A DNA stretch of 64,000 bases from Tolumonas lignilytica (GTDB lineage Bacteria > Pseudomonadota > Gammaproteobacteria > Enterobacterales > Aeromonadaceae): NCBI RefSeq assembly GCF_000527035.1, contig NZ_AZUK01000001.1:620001-684000 (forward strand). Direction: 5' to 3'. The notes below the pieces were generated by a model that saw only the letters and a list, made by a program, of their open reading frames with translations, did no database searches and had not been told where the DNA came from. Shown here in pieces: positions 38,719 to 48,325 of the stretch. Each line of letters starts with the position of its first letter. The stretch's first letter is position 1. Made by a program: the position numbers and the translations under genes.

Positions 38719-39717
38719 ATGCCACTTAATGTATTAATTTGTGATGACTCAGCCTTCGCACGTAAACAGCTTGCCAGAGCTTTACCAACAGATTGGAATG
38801 TAAACGTCCATTTTGCGGGTGATGGTCAGGAAGGGCTAGAGCAGATTTTATCTGGTCATGGCGATTTGGTTTTCCTCGACCTGACCATGCCCGTCATGGA
38901 TGGCTACCAAGTATTACAAGCGCTTCTACATGAATCGTTGAAGACCAAAGTTATCGTTGTTTCAGGTGATATTCAACCAGCAGCCCATGCGCAAGTGACC
39001 GCCATGGGCGCATTGGCATTCATTAAAAAACCTTGTTCAAGCGAAGAAATTGTCGCCTTACTGACAGAACTTAATCTTTATCAGCCAGGTGGCGAACCAT
39101 CCGAGGTTGCAGAACAAACGCTCAATTTGAGTGTAGAAGTACGCGACGTATACCAAGAAATAGCAAACGTCGCCATGGGACAGGCCGCCGATCTATTAGC
39201 CCGTATGCTAGGGCAATTTGTGATCCTACCAATTCCAAACGTCAATGTTTTGGAGGTTGGCGAACTGCATATGGCACTCAATTCAGCTTCCGGCGAAAGC
39301 ACATTATCTGCAGTATGCCAGGGGTTTATCGGAGCCGGTATTGCAGGCGAAGCCTTAGTATTATTTCATGATTCAAGTTTTGCTGATCTGGCCAAGTTGA
39401 TGAAATATCAAGGCATTATGGATAGGAATGCTGAGCTCGAATTATTGATGGATATGTCCAATGTATTGATTGGCGCCTTCCTGCGTGGTTTTGCCATGCA
39501 ATTAGATGTTCCATTTAATCAAGGTCACCCCGTCGTATTGGGACAACATCGTCCGGTAGAGGACTTAATCAAAGCCAATCAGCACCGTTGGCGTCGAACA
39601 TTAGCCATAGAAATTAACTATAAAATCCGAGATCACCAAGTCCAATGCGATCTGCTGCTACTATTTACAGAGGATTCACTGCAGTACATGAACCATAAAA
39701 TCATGCATCTGCTCTAG
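38719..39717 (+). CDS. Response regulator receiver fused to CheC-type phosphatase
   Basis: A 332-residue protein. The receiver domain (1-118) has the acidic pair Asp9-Asp10, phospho-acceptor Asp54 in VFLDLTMP, Ser82 and Lys103. The C-terminal part (about 135-330) is CheC/CheX-like. It has two phosphatase motifs with the right spacing: D-x3-E-x2-N-x22-P (DVYQEIAN...P) and a second copy ELLMDMSN...P, where Asp replaces Glu. It is likely a CheY-phosphate phosphatase governed by its own receiver. ATG at 38719 chosen; the frame opens at a TTG at 38707. It lies 97 bp after the EAL gene. Confidence 0.88.
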   Translation: MPLNVLICDDSAFARKQLARALPTDWNVNVHFAGDGQEGLEQILSGHGDLVFLDLTMPVMDGYQVLQALLHESLKTKVIVVSGDIQPAAHAQVTAMGALAFIKKPCSSEEIVALLTELNLYQPGGEPSEVAEQTLNLSVEVRDVYQEIANVAMGQAADLLARMLGQFVILPIPNVNVLEVGELHMALNSASGESTLSAVCQGFIGAGIAGEALVLFHDSSFADLAKLMKYQGIMDRNAELELLMDMSNVLIGAFLRGFAMQLDVPFNQGHPVVLGQHRPVEDLIKANQHRWRRTLAIEINYKIRDHQVQCDLLLLFTEDSLQYMNHKIMHLL

Positions 39718-39725
39718 GAGGCACC

Positions 39726-40166
39726 ATGGATATCCGTGAATTTCATTGGCTTGCCAATATTATCCAGACTCTGGATGTCGGTTTAGTGGTTATCGATCTG
39801 GAAGGCCGTATTCAAATCTGGAATGGCTTTATGGAAAGTCACAGCGGAAAGTTAAGTGGTGAAGTCAAAGATCGTGATCTGTTTGAAGTTTACCCTGAGT
39901 TAGACCGCCCTTGGTTAGAAAGAAAGCTCGCCATGGTTCAAACATTAAATACCCGCGCTTTTATTTCATGGGAGCAAAAACCTTTTCTGTTTCGCTTTTC
40001 AAATTACCGTCCCATTACTGGTAGTGCTGAATTTATGTACCAGAATGTGACCATCATTCCCCTTCCTGATTTTACGGGGGAAGTTCAGCATATTGGCTTA
40101 TTAATTTACGATGTCACTGATGAAGCGTTAGGTCGTCAGTTACAAAAAGAATACCCTGTCTCCTGA
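39726..40166 (+). CDS. Single PAS-domain protein
   Basis: A 146-residue protein that is essentially one PAS domain (about 8-135): IIQTLDVGLVVIDLEGRIQIWNGFMESHSG is the N-terminal cap and first strands, and LLIYDVTDEALGRQLQ ends it. It has no output domain, so it should act by binding a partner, most plausibly the REC-CheC protein 8 bp upstream. AGGAGG is an excellent ribosome binding site. Ligand unknown. Confidence 0.85.
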   Translation: MDIREFHWLANIIQTLDVGLVVIDLEGRIQIWNGFMESHSGKLSGEVKDRDLFEVYPELDRPWLERKLAMVQTLNTRAFISWEQKPFLFRFSNYRPITGSAEFMYQNVTIIPLPDFTGEVQHIGLLIYDVTDEALGRQLQKEYPVS

Positions 40167-40228
40167 AATAACTATACCTCGGTTAAACCGAACAATCTCT
40201 TCACTTTTCTCTGCTAATAGCTATAAGG

Positions 40229-40263
40229 TCAGACTGCTAAACTCTCCGGCAGTCTGATTCTTT
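40229..40263 (+). terminator. Terminator after the PAS gene
   Basis: Stem TCAGACTGC (40229-40237) / GCAGTCTGA (40249-40257) with an 11-nt loop and TTCTTT tail. It closes the three-gene signalling set. Confidence 0.8.
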
Positions 40264-40282
40264 AAATACGTTGTTGGATAAC

Positions 40283-41041
40283 ATGATGCTTGAATGGATT
40301 GTCGAACCGTCTGCGTGGGTCGCATTGGCGACGCTGACACTGCTGGAGATTGTCTTAGGTATAGATAACATCATTTTTATCTCCATTTTAGTGGGTAAAT
40401 TACCGCCCGAAAAACGCCAGAAAGCCCGGATATTAGGATTGGCTGGCGCGATGGTGACCCGGATCATGCTCCTGCTTTCTCTGGCTTGGGTCATGCGCTT
40501 AACAGCCCCTTTATTTACGATAATGAATGAAGCCATTTCAGGGCGTGATCTCATTTTAATCATCGGTGGTTTATTTCTGATCTGGAAAAGTACACATGAA
40601 ATTCATTCCAGCCTGGAAGGGAGTGTCGAAGAGCATCATGATAATAAAAAACAGGTCGGTTTTATCTCAACACTATTTCAAATTGCCATTCTCGACATTG
40701 TATTTAGCCTTGACTCGGTGATTACCGCTGTCGGTATGGCGGATCATGTGCCGGTCATGGTGTTAGCTATCATGATTGCTGTAGGGATTATGATGTTTGC
40801 CGCGAAACCGATTGGTGATTTTGTCGATGCAAACCCAACCTTAAAAATCTTGGCATTGGCGTTCTTAATTATGGTTGGTATGGCATTGATTGCCGAAGGT
40901 TTCGATCTGCATATTTCGAAAGCCTATATTTATACCGCAATGGCATTCTCGTTAATTGTCGAAATGCTGAACATCAAAATGCGTAAAGGTATGGAGAAAA
41001 CAATCCATCTGCATAAAACGTTTGAAGAAGAGAATCAATAA
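40283..41041 (+). CDS. ygdQ: TerC-family membrane protein YgdQ
   Basis: About 252 residues with seven or so membrane segments. ATLTLLEIVLGIDNIIFISILVGKLP and LDIVFSLDSVITAVGMADH carry the conserved acidic residues of TerC proteins. The sequence is closest to E. coli YgdQ. TerC proteins are linked to metal (manganese) handling and membrane protein support; the YgdQ role is unknown. Two adjacent ATGs (40283, 40286) are possible after GGAT; the frame opens at a TTG at 40271. Confidence 0.9.
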   Translation: MMLEWIVEPSAWVALATLTLLEIVLGIDNIIFISILVGKLPPEKRQKARILGLAGAMVTRIMLLLSLAWVMRLTAPLFTIMNEAISGRDLILIIGGLFLIWKSTHEIHSSLEGSVEEHHDNKKQVGFISTLFQIAILDIVFSLDSVITAVGMADHVPVMVLAIMIAVGIMMFAAKPIGDFVDANPTLKILALAFLIMVGMALIAEGFDLHISKAYIYTAMAFSLIVEMLNIKMRKGMEKTIHLHKTFEEENQ

Positions 41042-41097
41042 CCGGCCCCAAGATAATAATGAGTCTGTGCAGGCCGATACAGACGTCGCGATAAAAA

Positions 41098-41126
41098 ATA
41101 AAGACCGCCTTGGCGGTCTTTATTTA
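41098..41126. terminator. Bidirectional terminator between ygdQ and aroC
   Basis: Stem AAAGACCGCC (41100-41109) / GGCGGTCTTT (41112-41121), extended by flanking A/T pairs, with T-rich tails on both strands. Confidence 0.88.
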
Positions 41127-41140
41127 TCCCAAAAACTTTT

Positions 41141-42229
41141 CTATTTCAGTTTTGGCGTAGTCGTGACCACGTCGTAATTTTGAGCACGATGACGTAACAG
41201 ATGATCCATCAACACCAGAGCCAGCATAGCTTCTGCGATCGGTACGGCACGAATACCCACACAAGGGTCATGACGGCCACGGGTCACCATCTCCATCGGA
41301 TTTCCCTGTTTATCAATGGTTTCGCCAGGCACCATAATACTGGAGGTCGGTTTTAGTGCCAGACCGACAACGATCTCCTGCCCACTGGAAATACCGCCAA
41401 GGATACCGCCGGCATGGTTACTCTGAAACCCTTCTGGCCGCATCGGGTCTCGATGTTCAGACCCATGCTGTTCCACCACAGCAAAACCATCACCAATTTC
41501 AACACCTTTTACCGCATTGATCCCCATCATGGCATGGGCAATATCCGCATCCAGACGATCAAAAACCGGCTCACCCAAACCGACAGGCACGCCAGTGGCG
41601 ACTACTTTCAGTTTGGCGCCAATAGAATCGCCCTGTTTTTTCAAGTCGCGCATGAATGCATCTAAATCATCCAACTTATCCGGATCAGCAAAGAAGAAAG
41701 GGTTAGTTTCTATTATTGATTTATCAAAACGTTCCGCTTTGATTGTGCCAAGCTGTTCCAGAAAGCCAAAAATTTCGATACCGCAGTGTTCTTTCAGATA
41801 CTTTTTGGCAATCGCCCCTGCAGCAACGCGCATTGCCGTTTCTCGCGCAGAAGAACGTCCACCACCACGGTAATCACGAATACCATATTTCTGATGATAG
41901 GTATAATCAGCGTGTCCAGGGCGGAACAGATCTTTAATGTCTGAATAATCTTTAGAACGTTGATCCGTATTTTCAATCAGCAAACCGATCGACGTACCCG
42001 TTGTTTTGCCTTCGAATACGCCAGATAGAATTTTTACTTCATCATCTTCGCGACGCTGTGTCGTAAAGCGTGAAGTGCCTGGTTTGCGACGATCCAGATC
42101 ACCTTGCAGATCGGTTTCTGCCAATGCCATACCTGGAGGGCAGCCATCCACAATCGCACCTAAAGCCAACCCATGGCTTTCACCGAAGGTGGTGACCCGA
42201 AATAATTGTCCGAAAGTATTACCTGCCAT
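41141..42229 (-). CDS. aroC: Chorismate synthase
   Basis: A 362-residue enzyme making chorismate from EPSP with reduced FMN, the last common step to aromatic amino acids and folate. Signatures: [24 protein letters not shown] (N-terminal), the central [20 protein letters not shown], and [18 protein letters not shown] near the C-terminus. It is 7 bp downstream of prmB and co-transcribed with it, as in E. coli. Confidence 0.97.
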   Translation of the reverse strand: MAGNTFGQLFRVTTFGESHGLALGAIVDGCPPGMALAETDLQGDLDRRKPGTSRFTTQRREDDEVKILSGVFEGKTTGTSIGLLIENTDQRSKDYSDIKDLFRPGHADYTYHQKYGIRDYRGGGRSSARETAMRVAAGAIAKKYLKEHCGIEIFGFLEQLGTIKAERFDKSIIETNPFFFADPDKLDDLDAFMRDLKKQGDSIGAKLKVVATGVPVGLGEPVFDRLDADIAHAMMGINAVKGVEIGDGFAVVEQHGSEHRDPMRPEGFQSNHAGGILGGISSGQEIVVGLALKPTSSIMVPGETIDKQGNPMEMVTRGRHDPCVGIRAVPIAEAMLALVLMDHLLRHRAQNYDVVTTTPKLK

Positions 42230-42236
42230 AATGTCC

Positions 42237-43172
42237 CTAACTTAATGCTTGTGTGAACAAAGTCTGATACTGATCGAGCTGAGCTTTTGTCAGTACAAAC
42301 ACCCCGTCACCACCATGTTCAAATTTAATCCATTCAAATTCGACTTCAGGGAACAGTGCCGCCAGATGAACCCAGCTGTTCCCTACTTCTACAATCAGCA
42401 CACCATTATCTTTCAACAACGCGCCTGCTTCAGCCAGGATCCTGCGAACCAGATCCAAACCATCATGACCTGCGGCAAGTGCCATTTCAGGTTCATGGTG
42501 AAATTCTTCCGGTAGATCATTCATATCTTCCGCATCTACATACGGAGGATTAGAGACGATCAGATCATATTTATCGCCTACAGGTAGTGCATCAAACAGA
42601 TCTGAGCAAATCGGGATCACTTGTCCCAACATGCCATGCATCTCTATATTCATTTCACAGACCGCCAATGCATCCGGCGACAAGTCTAAGGCATCAACCT
42701 CCGCCGCAGGGAATGCATGCGCCATCGCAATGGCGATACAGCCAGACCCCGTACACAGATCCATAATGCGGGTCGGTTCATGTTGCAGCCACGGAGCAAA
42801 TTGTTTCTGAATCAGTTCTCCGATGGGTGAACGTGGGATCAATACACGCTCATCAACATAGAACTCATACCCAGCAAACCAAGCCTTGTTGGTGAGATAA
42901 GGTGCAGGTACACGTTGTTCAATGCGTTGTTGAATCAGATGGACTAAATTTTCACGTTCCGTACGAGTTAAGCGCGCCAGACGCAGATCAGAATCAACGA
43001 CTGGTGGTAAATCTAATGCGGGTAATAACAATTGAATTGCTTCATCCCAACTATTATCAGTACCATGACCATAAAATAAACCCGCAGCATTAAACTGACT
43101 GACAGCCCAACGCAGCATGTCATTGAGGGTTCTGAATTCGTCGATGACTTCATCAACATTGCGATTATCCAA
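42237..43172 (-). CDS. prmB: Ribosomal protein L3 N5-glutamine methyltransferase
   Basis: A 311-residue SAM-dependent methyltransferase that modifies a glutamine of L3. The SAM motif [15 protein letters not shown] and catalytic [10 protein letters not shown] are clear. I place the start at a TTG at 43172: it lies 5 nt after GGAGG and gives [22 protein letters not shown], aligning residue by residue with the E. coli N-terminus. An ATG at 43214 would add 14 residues not seen in the family. Operon with aroC. Confidence 0.95.
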   Translation of the reverse strand: MDNRNVDEVIDEFRTLNDMLRWAVSQFNAAGLFYGHGTDNSWDEAIQLLLPALDLPPVVDSDLRLARLTRTERENLVHLIQQRIEQRVPAPYLTNKAWFAGYEFYVDERVLIPRSPIGELIQKQFAPWLQHEPTRIMDLCTGSGCIAIAMAHAFPAAEVDALDLSPDALAVCEMNIEMHGMLGQVIPICSDLFDALPVGDKYDLIVSNPPYVDAEDMNDLPEEFHHEPEMALAAGHDGLDLVRRILAEAGALLKDNGVLIVEVGNSWVHLAALFPEVEFEWIKFEHGGDGVFVLTKAQLDQYQTLFTQALS

Positions 43173-43249
43173 ATGCGCCTCCGGTTGATCCGGTTGTCGC
43201 AGTAAACCGCACATGGCTGTTTAGAATTATAGGCACGACAAACCGAATT

Positions 43250-43774
43250 ATGAGCAAAAAAACGATACTGGATGACCAAGAACTAGACCTCTTTCGAGAG
43301 GCTATAAAAGGAGTCCGGCCAATAAAGCAGGATACCATACGTTTGCATGTTCCGGCGATCAAGCAGAAAGCACAAATCCGTGAAATTCGAGAAACGCAGC
43401 AGGCATTACACTACTTTTCGGATGAATATGAACCCCTGTTAAGCCAGGAAGGGCCTGTTCGATATCACCGCGCTGATGTTTCCGCTTATGAAGTGAAAAA
43501 GCTGCGTCGTGGCGATTACATACCGGACATGATGTTGGATCTGCATGGATTAACCCAGCAACAGGCAAAATCAGAACTCGGTGCATTAATTGAAGCCTGT
43601 CGACGACAGCATGTCCGCTGTGCCTGCGTCATGCATGGTCATGGGAAGAATATTTTGAAACAACGCATTCCGTTATGGCTAGCACAACATCCTGATGTGA
43701 TGGCATTTCACCAAGCGCCCAAACTTTGGGGTGGTGATGCTGCCATACTGGTTCTTATTGAACAACCGATATAA
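43250..43774 (+). CDS. smrB: SMR-domain endonuclease SmrB
   Basis: A 174-residue protein with a flexible N-terminus and a C-terminal SMR domain (about 90-172). The motifs are [15 protein letters not shown] and [16 protein letters not shown], and it ends with [11 protein letters not shown]. SmrB in E. coli cleaves mRNA at collided ribosomes during ribosome rescue. Divergent from prmB across 77 bp, as in E. coli (yfcN). Confidence 0.93.
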   Translation: MSKKTILDDQELDLFREAIKGVRPIKQDTIRLHVPAIKQKAQIREIRETQQALHYFSDEYEPLLSQEGPVRYHRADVSAYEVKKLRRGDYIPDMMLDLHGLTQQQAKSELGALIEACRRQHVRCACVMHGHGKNILKQRIPLWLAQHPDVMAFHQAPKLWGGDAAILVLIEQPI

Positions 43775-43806
43775 ATAATCTTGCGGTAACAGCACCATTA
43801 CATGGT

Positions 43807-44013
43807 TTATGCCGCTTTTCTGGTTATTTCTGCAATTTTGCTGTTTAGTTCTTGAACTGTCGCCCGATGAACCGGATCGGCTTCGGGTGGCATCACTACT
43901 TTGCCATTTTCAAACTCATAACCACCCCGGCCATGAATATAAAGACGCCCTCGGAAAAAGGTTCTTACATATTTGGCAATTAATGCCGGAAAGTATTTTT
44001 TGAAAATGCGCAC
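43807..44013 (-). CDS. Small basic protein of unknown function
   Basis: A 68-residue protein beginning MRIFKKYFPALIAKYVRTFF, an amphipathic basic helix, then GRLYIHGRGGYEFENGKVVMPPEADP and a short helical tail. No known domain recognised; I believe similar short proteins occur in other marine and aquatic gammaproteobacteria, but this is from memory. GTG start with a GGGGGTGG stretch just upstream. It lies convergent to smrB, 32 bp away. Confidence 0.65.
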   Translation of the reverse strand: MRIFKKYFPALIAKYVRTFFRGRLYIHGRGGYEFENGKVVMPPEADPVHRATVQELNSKIAEITRKAA

Positions 44014-44135
44014 AGTCCACCCCCGTATCGCAACTTACCCTTATATTGAGTATAGTCGGGGCAGAAAAACCCCTTTTCAATGCGGGAAATTAAGCGAAAT
44101 GCGAAAGTTAGAGACTGTGCACAATTCGGAAATTA

Positions 44136-44594
44136 TTATCGAAGCGTATGCGGTCCTTCCAACCAATCCAGATGACCTTTACCTTCCTGTAAGGTTACCT
44201 TTGCCATACCAGAGGTCACAAACATAGGAGGAACCGCATTGGCACATAAGTCGTTCACGATGTAACCGACCAAAGGCAAGTGACTGATAATCAAAATATA
44301 GTCATCATTCAGAGCCCGTAAATAATCCGTCACTGTTTCAGCACGACCATAGGGCACCAGATCATGAATTTCTTCCACCAGCGCCGGCTCTGGTAAACAA
44401 GAGCGGATTGCTTCCCACGTCTGTTGCGCCCGTAAAAATGGGCTTACCAATACGCGATCAAGACGAGGCAGCTCAGTAGAAACCCATTCAGCCATCTTAA
44501 TGGACTGCTTGCGACCCTTATCAGTCAATGGTCGTAAATCATCACGACCAGCTTCATGAGCCGCTTCACCATGACGCATCACAATAATTTTCAT
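44136..44594 (-). CDS. sixA: Phosphohistidine phosphatase SixA
   Basis: A 152-residue histidine-phosphatase-fold enzyme. The RHG motif is at 7-9 (VMRHGEAAHEA), LVSPFLRAQQTW carries the second arginine, and IISHLPLVG the second catalytic histidine. SixA removes phosphate from histidine in phosphotransfer proteins such as NPr or ArcB. Divergent from the M16 peptidase gene. Confidence 0.93.
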   Translation of the reverse strand: MKIIVMRHGEAAHEAGRDDLRPLTDKGRKQSIKMAEWVSTELPRLDRVLVSPFLRAQQTWEAIRSCLPEPALVEEIHDLVPYGRAETVTDYLRALNDDYILIISHLPLVGYIVNDLCANAVPPMFVTSGMAKVTLQEGKGHLDWLEGPHTLR

Positions 44595-44735
44595 TAAGTC
44601 AGCCTTTAATGTCCTTATTCAGGTAAATACTACTGCCTTCAGATCAGGGAAACAATCAACAAGTTATGAAACGGTTTGCACCTTATTAAAATAACGGTCG
44701 ATAATATAAGAATAATTATCCTTACGGCAGATCCT

Positions 44736-47525
44736 ATGCAGATATTTCAAGCTCCCGAAGACAGATGTGAATACCGCTATCGCGTATTGGCAAACGGATT
44801 GCGTGTTTTGTTAATTCATGATCCTGTGGCTGAACGATCTGCTGCATCAATGGCGGTTGCATGTGGTCATTTTTCTGATCCGCCAGAACGGATGGGGATG
44901 GCGCATTTTTTAGAGCATATGCTTTTTCTCGGTACGGCTTCCTATCCGCATCCCGGTGAATATCAGGCCTTTATTGCACAACATGGTGGCAATCATAATG
45001 CCTGGACCGGGACTGAACATTCGAACTATTTCTTTGACATTGCCACCGAATTTTTTGATGAGGCATTGCATCGATTTTCACAATTTTTCATCTGTCCGAG
45101 CTTTAATGCCGATTTAGTCGAACGTGAACGCCATGCCATCGATTCCGAATATCGCTTGAAGATCAGTGATGATGTCCGCCGCTGCTATCAAGTTCACAAA
45201 GAGACCGTCAACCCGGCGCATCCATTCAGTAAGTTTTCTGTCGGAAATTTGGATACTCTGCATGAAAACAACGGCGAATCATTGCGGGAAGAGGTCAAAG
45301 CATTTTTTGAACGCCATTACAGTTCAGATTGCATGACGTTGGTCGTTCAGTCGCAACGCTCTCTGGATGAACAGGAAAGCACCATTACGCCTTTGTTTTC
45401 TGCGATAGCCCGTCGCCCCCCCTCAAATTCAGATGAGATCACCGAACCACTCTATCGGGAGCAAGATCTCCGACTAAGAATTCAAATTAAACCCCTCAAA
45501 GAGCTCCGTCGTTTATCTGTGAGCTTCGCTTTGCCTAATGTTGATGCGGATTATCAAACCAAACCGCTGACATACATCAGCCATCTGTTGGGCGATGAAG
45601 GTAAAGGCAGTCTATTTGCCTACATGAAACGCAAAGGCTGGATCAGTGCACTTTCTGCCGGTGGCGGTGTTGGTGGTTCCAATTTCCGGGACTTTCAGGT
45701 TAATTTTTCCCTCACCCCTAAAGGGCTGAAATATGAAACTTCGATCATCGAACACCTATTTTGTTTTCTACGATTGATTGCAGAACAGGGCATCAATGAT
45801 TGGCGTTATGGCGAGAAAGCCTCGTTATTGCAAATCATGTATCAGGTTCAAGAGCATCTCAGACCATTAGACAACGTTTCTCATCTGTCGATGAACCTGT
45901 TTCACTATGCGCCTGCTGATGTGATCCAGGGAGACTATCTGATGACAGCACTGGATGCAGAAAGAGTCCGTGAGATGTTGGCACTGATATCACCCGATAA
46001 CATGCGGATCACACTGATAGCGCCTGATGTGACCACCACTAAGACGGCAAAGTGGTATGACACGCCTTATCATGTTGAACCCATTGAAACCGCCTGGTTG
46101 AATATCTGGCGTAATGCCGCGTTACCCGATCCTAAACGCTACCGATTGCCAGAACCCAACCCCTTTTTACCAGACCGGTTCACCACACGACCTGATACTG
46201 TACACGCACAGATACCTCGCCGTTTGATTCATCGGGCCGGTTTGCGAGTCTGGCATCAACAAGACGCCAGTTTTGCGACACCGAAAGCCAATGTGTTTAT
46301 TGCGGTAGACAGTGAGCATGCCGTGCTCTCCCCCTATCACATTGCCATGACCAGGTTAATGGTTGATCTGCTGCTCGATCATCTGAATGAGTTTACCTAC
46401 CCGGCGGAACTTGCAGGGCTCAATTACAATATCTATGCACATCAGGGTGGTTTTACCATTCAACTGAGTGGTTTTAGCTGCCGCTTATATCATCTGCTGG
46501 AACTGTTACTGAAGAATCGTACGGCGGGTCATTATGAGCCAGAGCGCTTCTATGCGATAAAAGAACAGCTATTACGCAATTGGCGAAATCAAAATATAGG
46601 TCGCCCAATAGCCCACTTATTTAGTCAATTGACCAGTTTGTTACAACCCAATAATCCGCCGGTTGAATCGCTGATTGCACATTTGGAAAGTGTCGAACCA
46701 TCTGAGTTACCTGAATTCATGCGACGTCTATTTCAGGCCGTTCATCTGGAGGTCTTGGCCCATGGTGACATACAGGCGGATGAGGTCAGACAAATAGCCG
46801 GATTGTTAGAACGACAAATCACCCCCAATAGCTTACCGAGCCGGGAAACTCGACGCCGTTTGGTTGATATCCGCAAGGCCGGTACATTACTGTATGAATG
46901 CCCATGTCCGCATAATGACTCGGCATTGCTGCTGTACTATCAATCAGCAGAAAAGGATGCCAACAGTATTGCGTGCTACACATTAGCCAACCACATCATG
47001 TCATCGCCCTTCTTTCATGATTTGCGTACTCAACAACAACTGGGCTATGTAGTTGGTACAGGCAATCTGCCACTGAACCGGCATCCGGGGTTGGTCTTTT
47101 ATGTCCAATCGCCAGTGATGGCTCCCGATGGTCTGCTGGCTGCTATCGAGCTATTCATTGATGCATTCCATATGCAGTTGCTGGAGATGAATGAACAAAC
47201 CTGGTTGAGCAACAAACAGGGATTGATCAGCCAATTGACGGAAGCTGATGCCAATTTACGGGCACGTAGCCAACGGTTATGGGGCAGCATTGGTAGCCGG
47301 GATTTCTCTTTCCGTCAGCGGGAATTGGTTGTCACAAAATTAGGCCAACTTTCACGAGCTGATTTCATTCGTTTCATTCGCTCATTACGCTCATCACAAG
47401 CTGACCGCGTCGTGTTGTACAGCCAGGGCGATGCACATCAGGAAACAGCAAGCACAATAGAAGGCATGCATATTGATTACTTGGCTGAATTTCAACAGAC
47501 ATCAGCACAGTTCCAATCCATTTGA
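44736..47525 (+). CDS. Insulinase-family (M16) zinc peptidase
   Basis: A 929-residue single-chain M16A peptidase, like protease III or insulin-degrading enzyme. The inverted zinc motif HFLEHMLFLG is near residue 60, with the distal Glu in ERERHAIDSEY about 75 residues later. A typical middle inactive M16 domain follows, then the C-terminal half (SSPFFHDLRTQQQLGYVVGTG). Unlike E. coli PtrA it has no signal peptide, so it should act in the cytosol on peptides. Start at 44736 (MQIFQAPEDRCEYRYRVL); the frame is open to a TTG at 44676. A perfect 11-bp hairpin straddles its stop codon (47504-47535). Confidence 0.92.
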   Translation: MQIFQAPEDRCEYRYRVLANGLRVLLIHDPVAERSAASMAVACGHFSDPPERMGMAHFLEHMLFLGTASYPHPGEYQAFIAQHGGNHNAWTGTEHSNYFFDIATEFFDEALHRFSQFFICPSFNADLVERERHAIDSEYRLKISDDVRRCYQVHKETVNPAHPFSKFSVGNLDTLHENNGESLREEVKAFFERHYSSDCMTLVVQSQRSLDEQESTITPLFSAIARRPPSNSDEITEPLYREQDLRLRIQIKPLKELRRLSVSFALPNVDADYQTKPLTYISHLLGDEGKGSLFAYMKRKGWISALSAGGGVGGSNFRDFQVNFSLTPKGLKYETSIIEHLFCFLRLIAEQGINDWRYGEKASLLQIMYQVQEHLRPLDNVSHLSMNLFHYAPADVIQGDYLMTALDAERVREMLALISPDNMRITLIAPDVTTTKTAKWYDTPYHVEPIETAWLNIWRNAALPDPKRYRLPEPNPFLPDRFTTRPDTVHAQIPRRLIHRAGLRVWHQQDASFATPKANVFIAVDSEHAVLSPYHIAMTRLMVDLLLDHLNEFTYPAELAGLNYNIYAHQGGFTIQLSGFSCRLYHLLELLLKNRTAGHYEPERFYAIKEQLLRNWRNQNIGRPIAHLFSQLTSLLQPNNPPVESLIAHLESVEPSELPEFMRRLFQAVHLEVLAHGDIQADEVRQIAGLLERQITPNSLPSRETRRRLVDIRKAGTLLYECPCPHNDSALLLYYQSAEKDANSIACYTLANHIMSSPFFHDLRTQQQLGYVVGTGNLPLNRHPGLVFYVQSPVMAPDGLLAAIELFIDAFHMQLLEMNEQTWLSNKQGLISQLTEADANLRARSQRLWGSIGSRDFSFRQRELVVTKLGQLSRADFIRFIRSLRSSQADRVVLYSQGDAHQETASTIEGMHIDYLAEFQQTSAQFQSI

Positions 47526-47535
47526 ACTGTGCTGA
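47504..47535. other. Hairpin over the M16 peptidase stop codon
   Basis: CAGCACAGTTC / GAACTGTGCTG with a 10-nt loop, at the junction of convergent genes. No T tail on either strand, so terminator function is uncertain. Confidence 0.45.
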
Positions 47536-47544
47536 AAAAATGAA

Positions 47545-48321
47545 TTAACGTTGCGCTGCAGTAAACAGGCGGAAAAAGTTTTCGCTGGTTTGCTCGGCCA
47601 ATAACTCTGGTGATACGCCACGAAGTTCAGCAACAAATCTGGCAACATCAGCTACATAAGCAGGCTCGTTCTGGTGTCCACGGTGTGGCACTGGAGCCAG
47701 ATAAGGAGAGTCGGTTTCAATCAGTAAACGATCAGCCGGGATCTGGCGAGTCACCTCCCTCAGCGCATCCGCATTGCGGAAGGTCACGATGCCGGAGATA
47801 GAAATGTACATGCCCAGCTCCAAGGCTGCCTTAGCCATGTTCCAATCTTCGGTGAAACAATGCAACACACCGCCCACATCACCAGCCCTTTCTTCCTTCA
47901 AAATGGCCAATGTGTCAGCTTTAGCATCACGGGTATGTACAATCACCGGTTTTTTCAATTCACGGGAAACCCGGATATGCTCACGAAATGCCTGCTGCTG
48001 TTCCGCTTTGTTTTCAGTGCTGTAGTAATAATCCAGACCTGTCTCACCAATTGCGATAACGCGAGGATTTACAGCCAGTTCTCTTAATTGCTCACCACTC
48101 CACGGTGACGACAGATCTAACGGATGCACACCACAAGAAGCAAATACATGAGGGAATGGCAATACCGATGCCAGCATCGCAGGAAAAGCCTCTAGCGTAA
48201 CCGAGACTGACAAGAAATGAGTAACACCCTGTTGCTGTGCTTTTTGCAGCACATCAGCCACATCGTGGTGTTTTTTTTCATAATCAAGACGATCTAGATG
48301 GCAATGGGAATCAACTAACAC
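47545..48321 (-). CDS. ycfH: TatD-family metal-dependent hydrolase YcfH
   Basis: A 258-residue TIM-barrel hydrolase. Metal ligands are in VDSHCHLD, GETGLDYYY, PVIVHTRDA, LHCFTED and ETDSPYLAP. It is closest to E. coli YcfH; related TatD enzymes are DNases. GTG start at 48321 chosen because AAGGA lies 9 nt upstream and the protein then begins directly with LVDSHCH; a start at 48363 would overlap holB. Located 4 bp after holB, same order as E. coli. Confidence 0.93.
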   Translation of the reverse strand: MLVDSHCHLDRLDYEKKHHDVADVLQKAQQQGVTHFLSVSVTLEAFPAMLASVLPFPHVFASCGVHPLDLSSPWSGEQLRELAVNPRVIAIGETGLDYYYSTENKAEQQQAFREHIRVSRELKKPVIVHTRDAKADTLAILKEERAGDVGGVLHCFTEDWNMAKAALELGMYISISGIVTFRNADALREVTRQIPADRLLIETDSPYLAPVPHRGHQNEPAYVADVARFVAELRGVSPELLAEQTSENFFRLFTAAQR

Positions 48322-48325
48322 GTAT

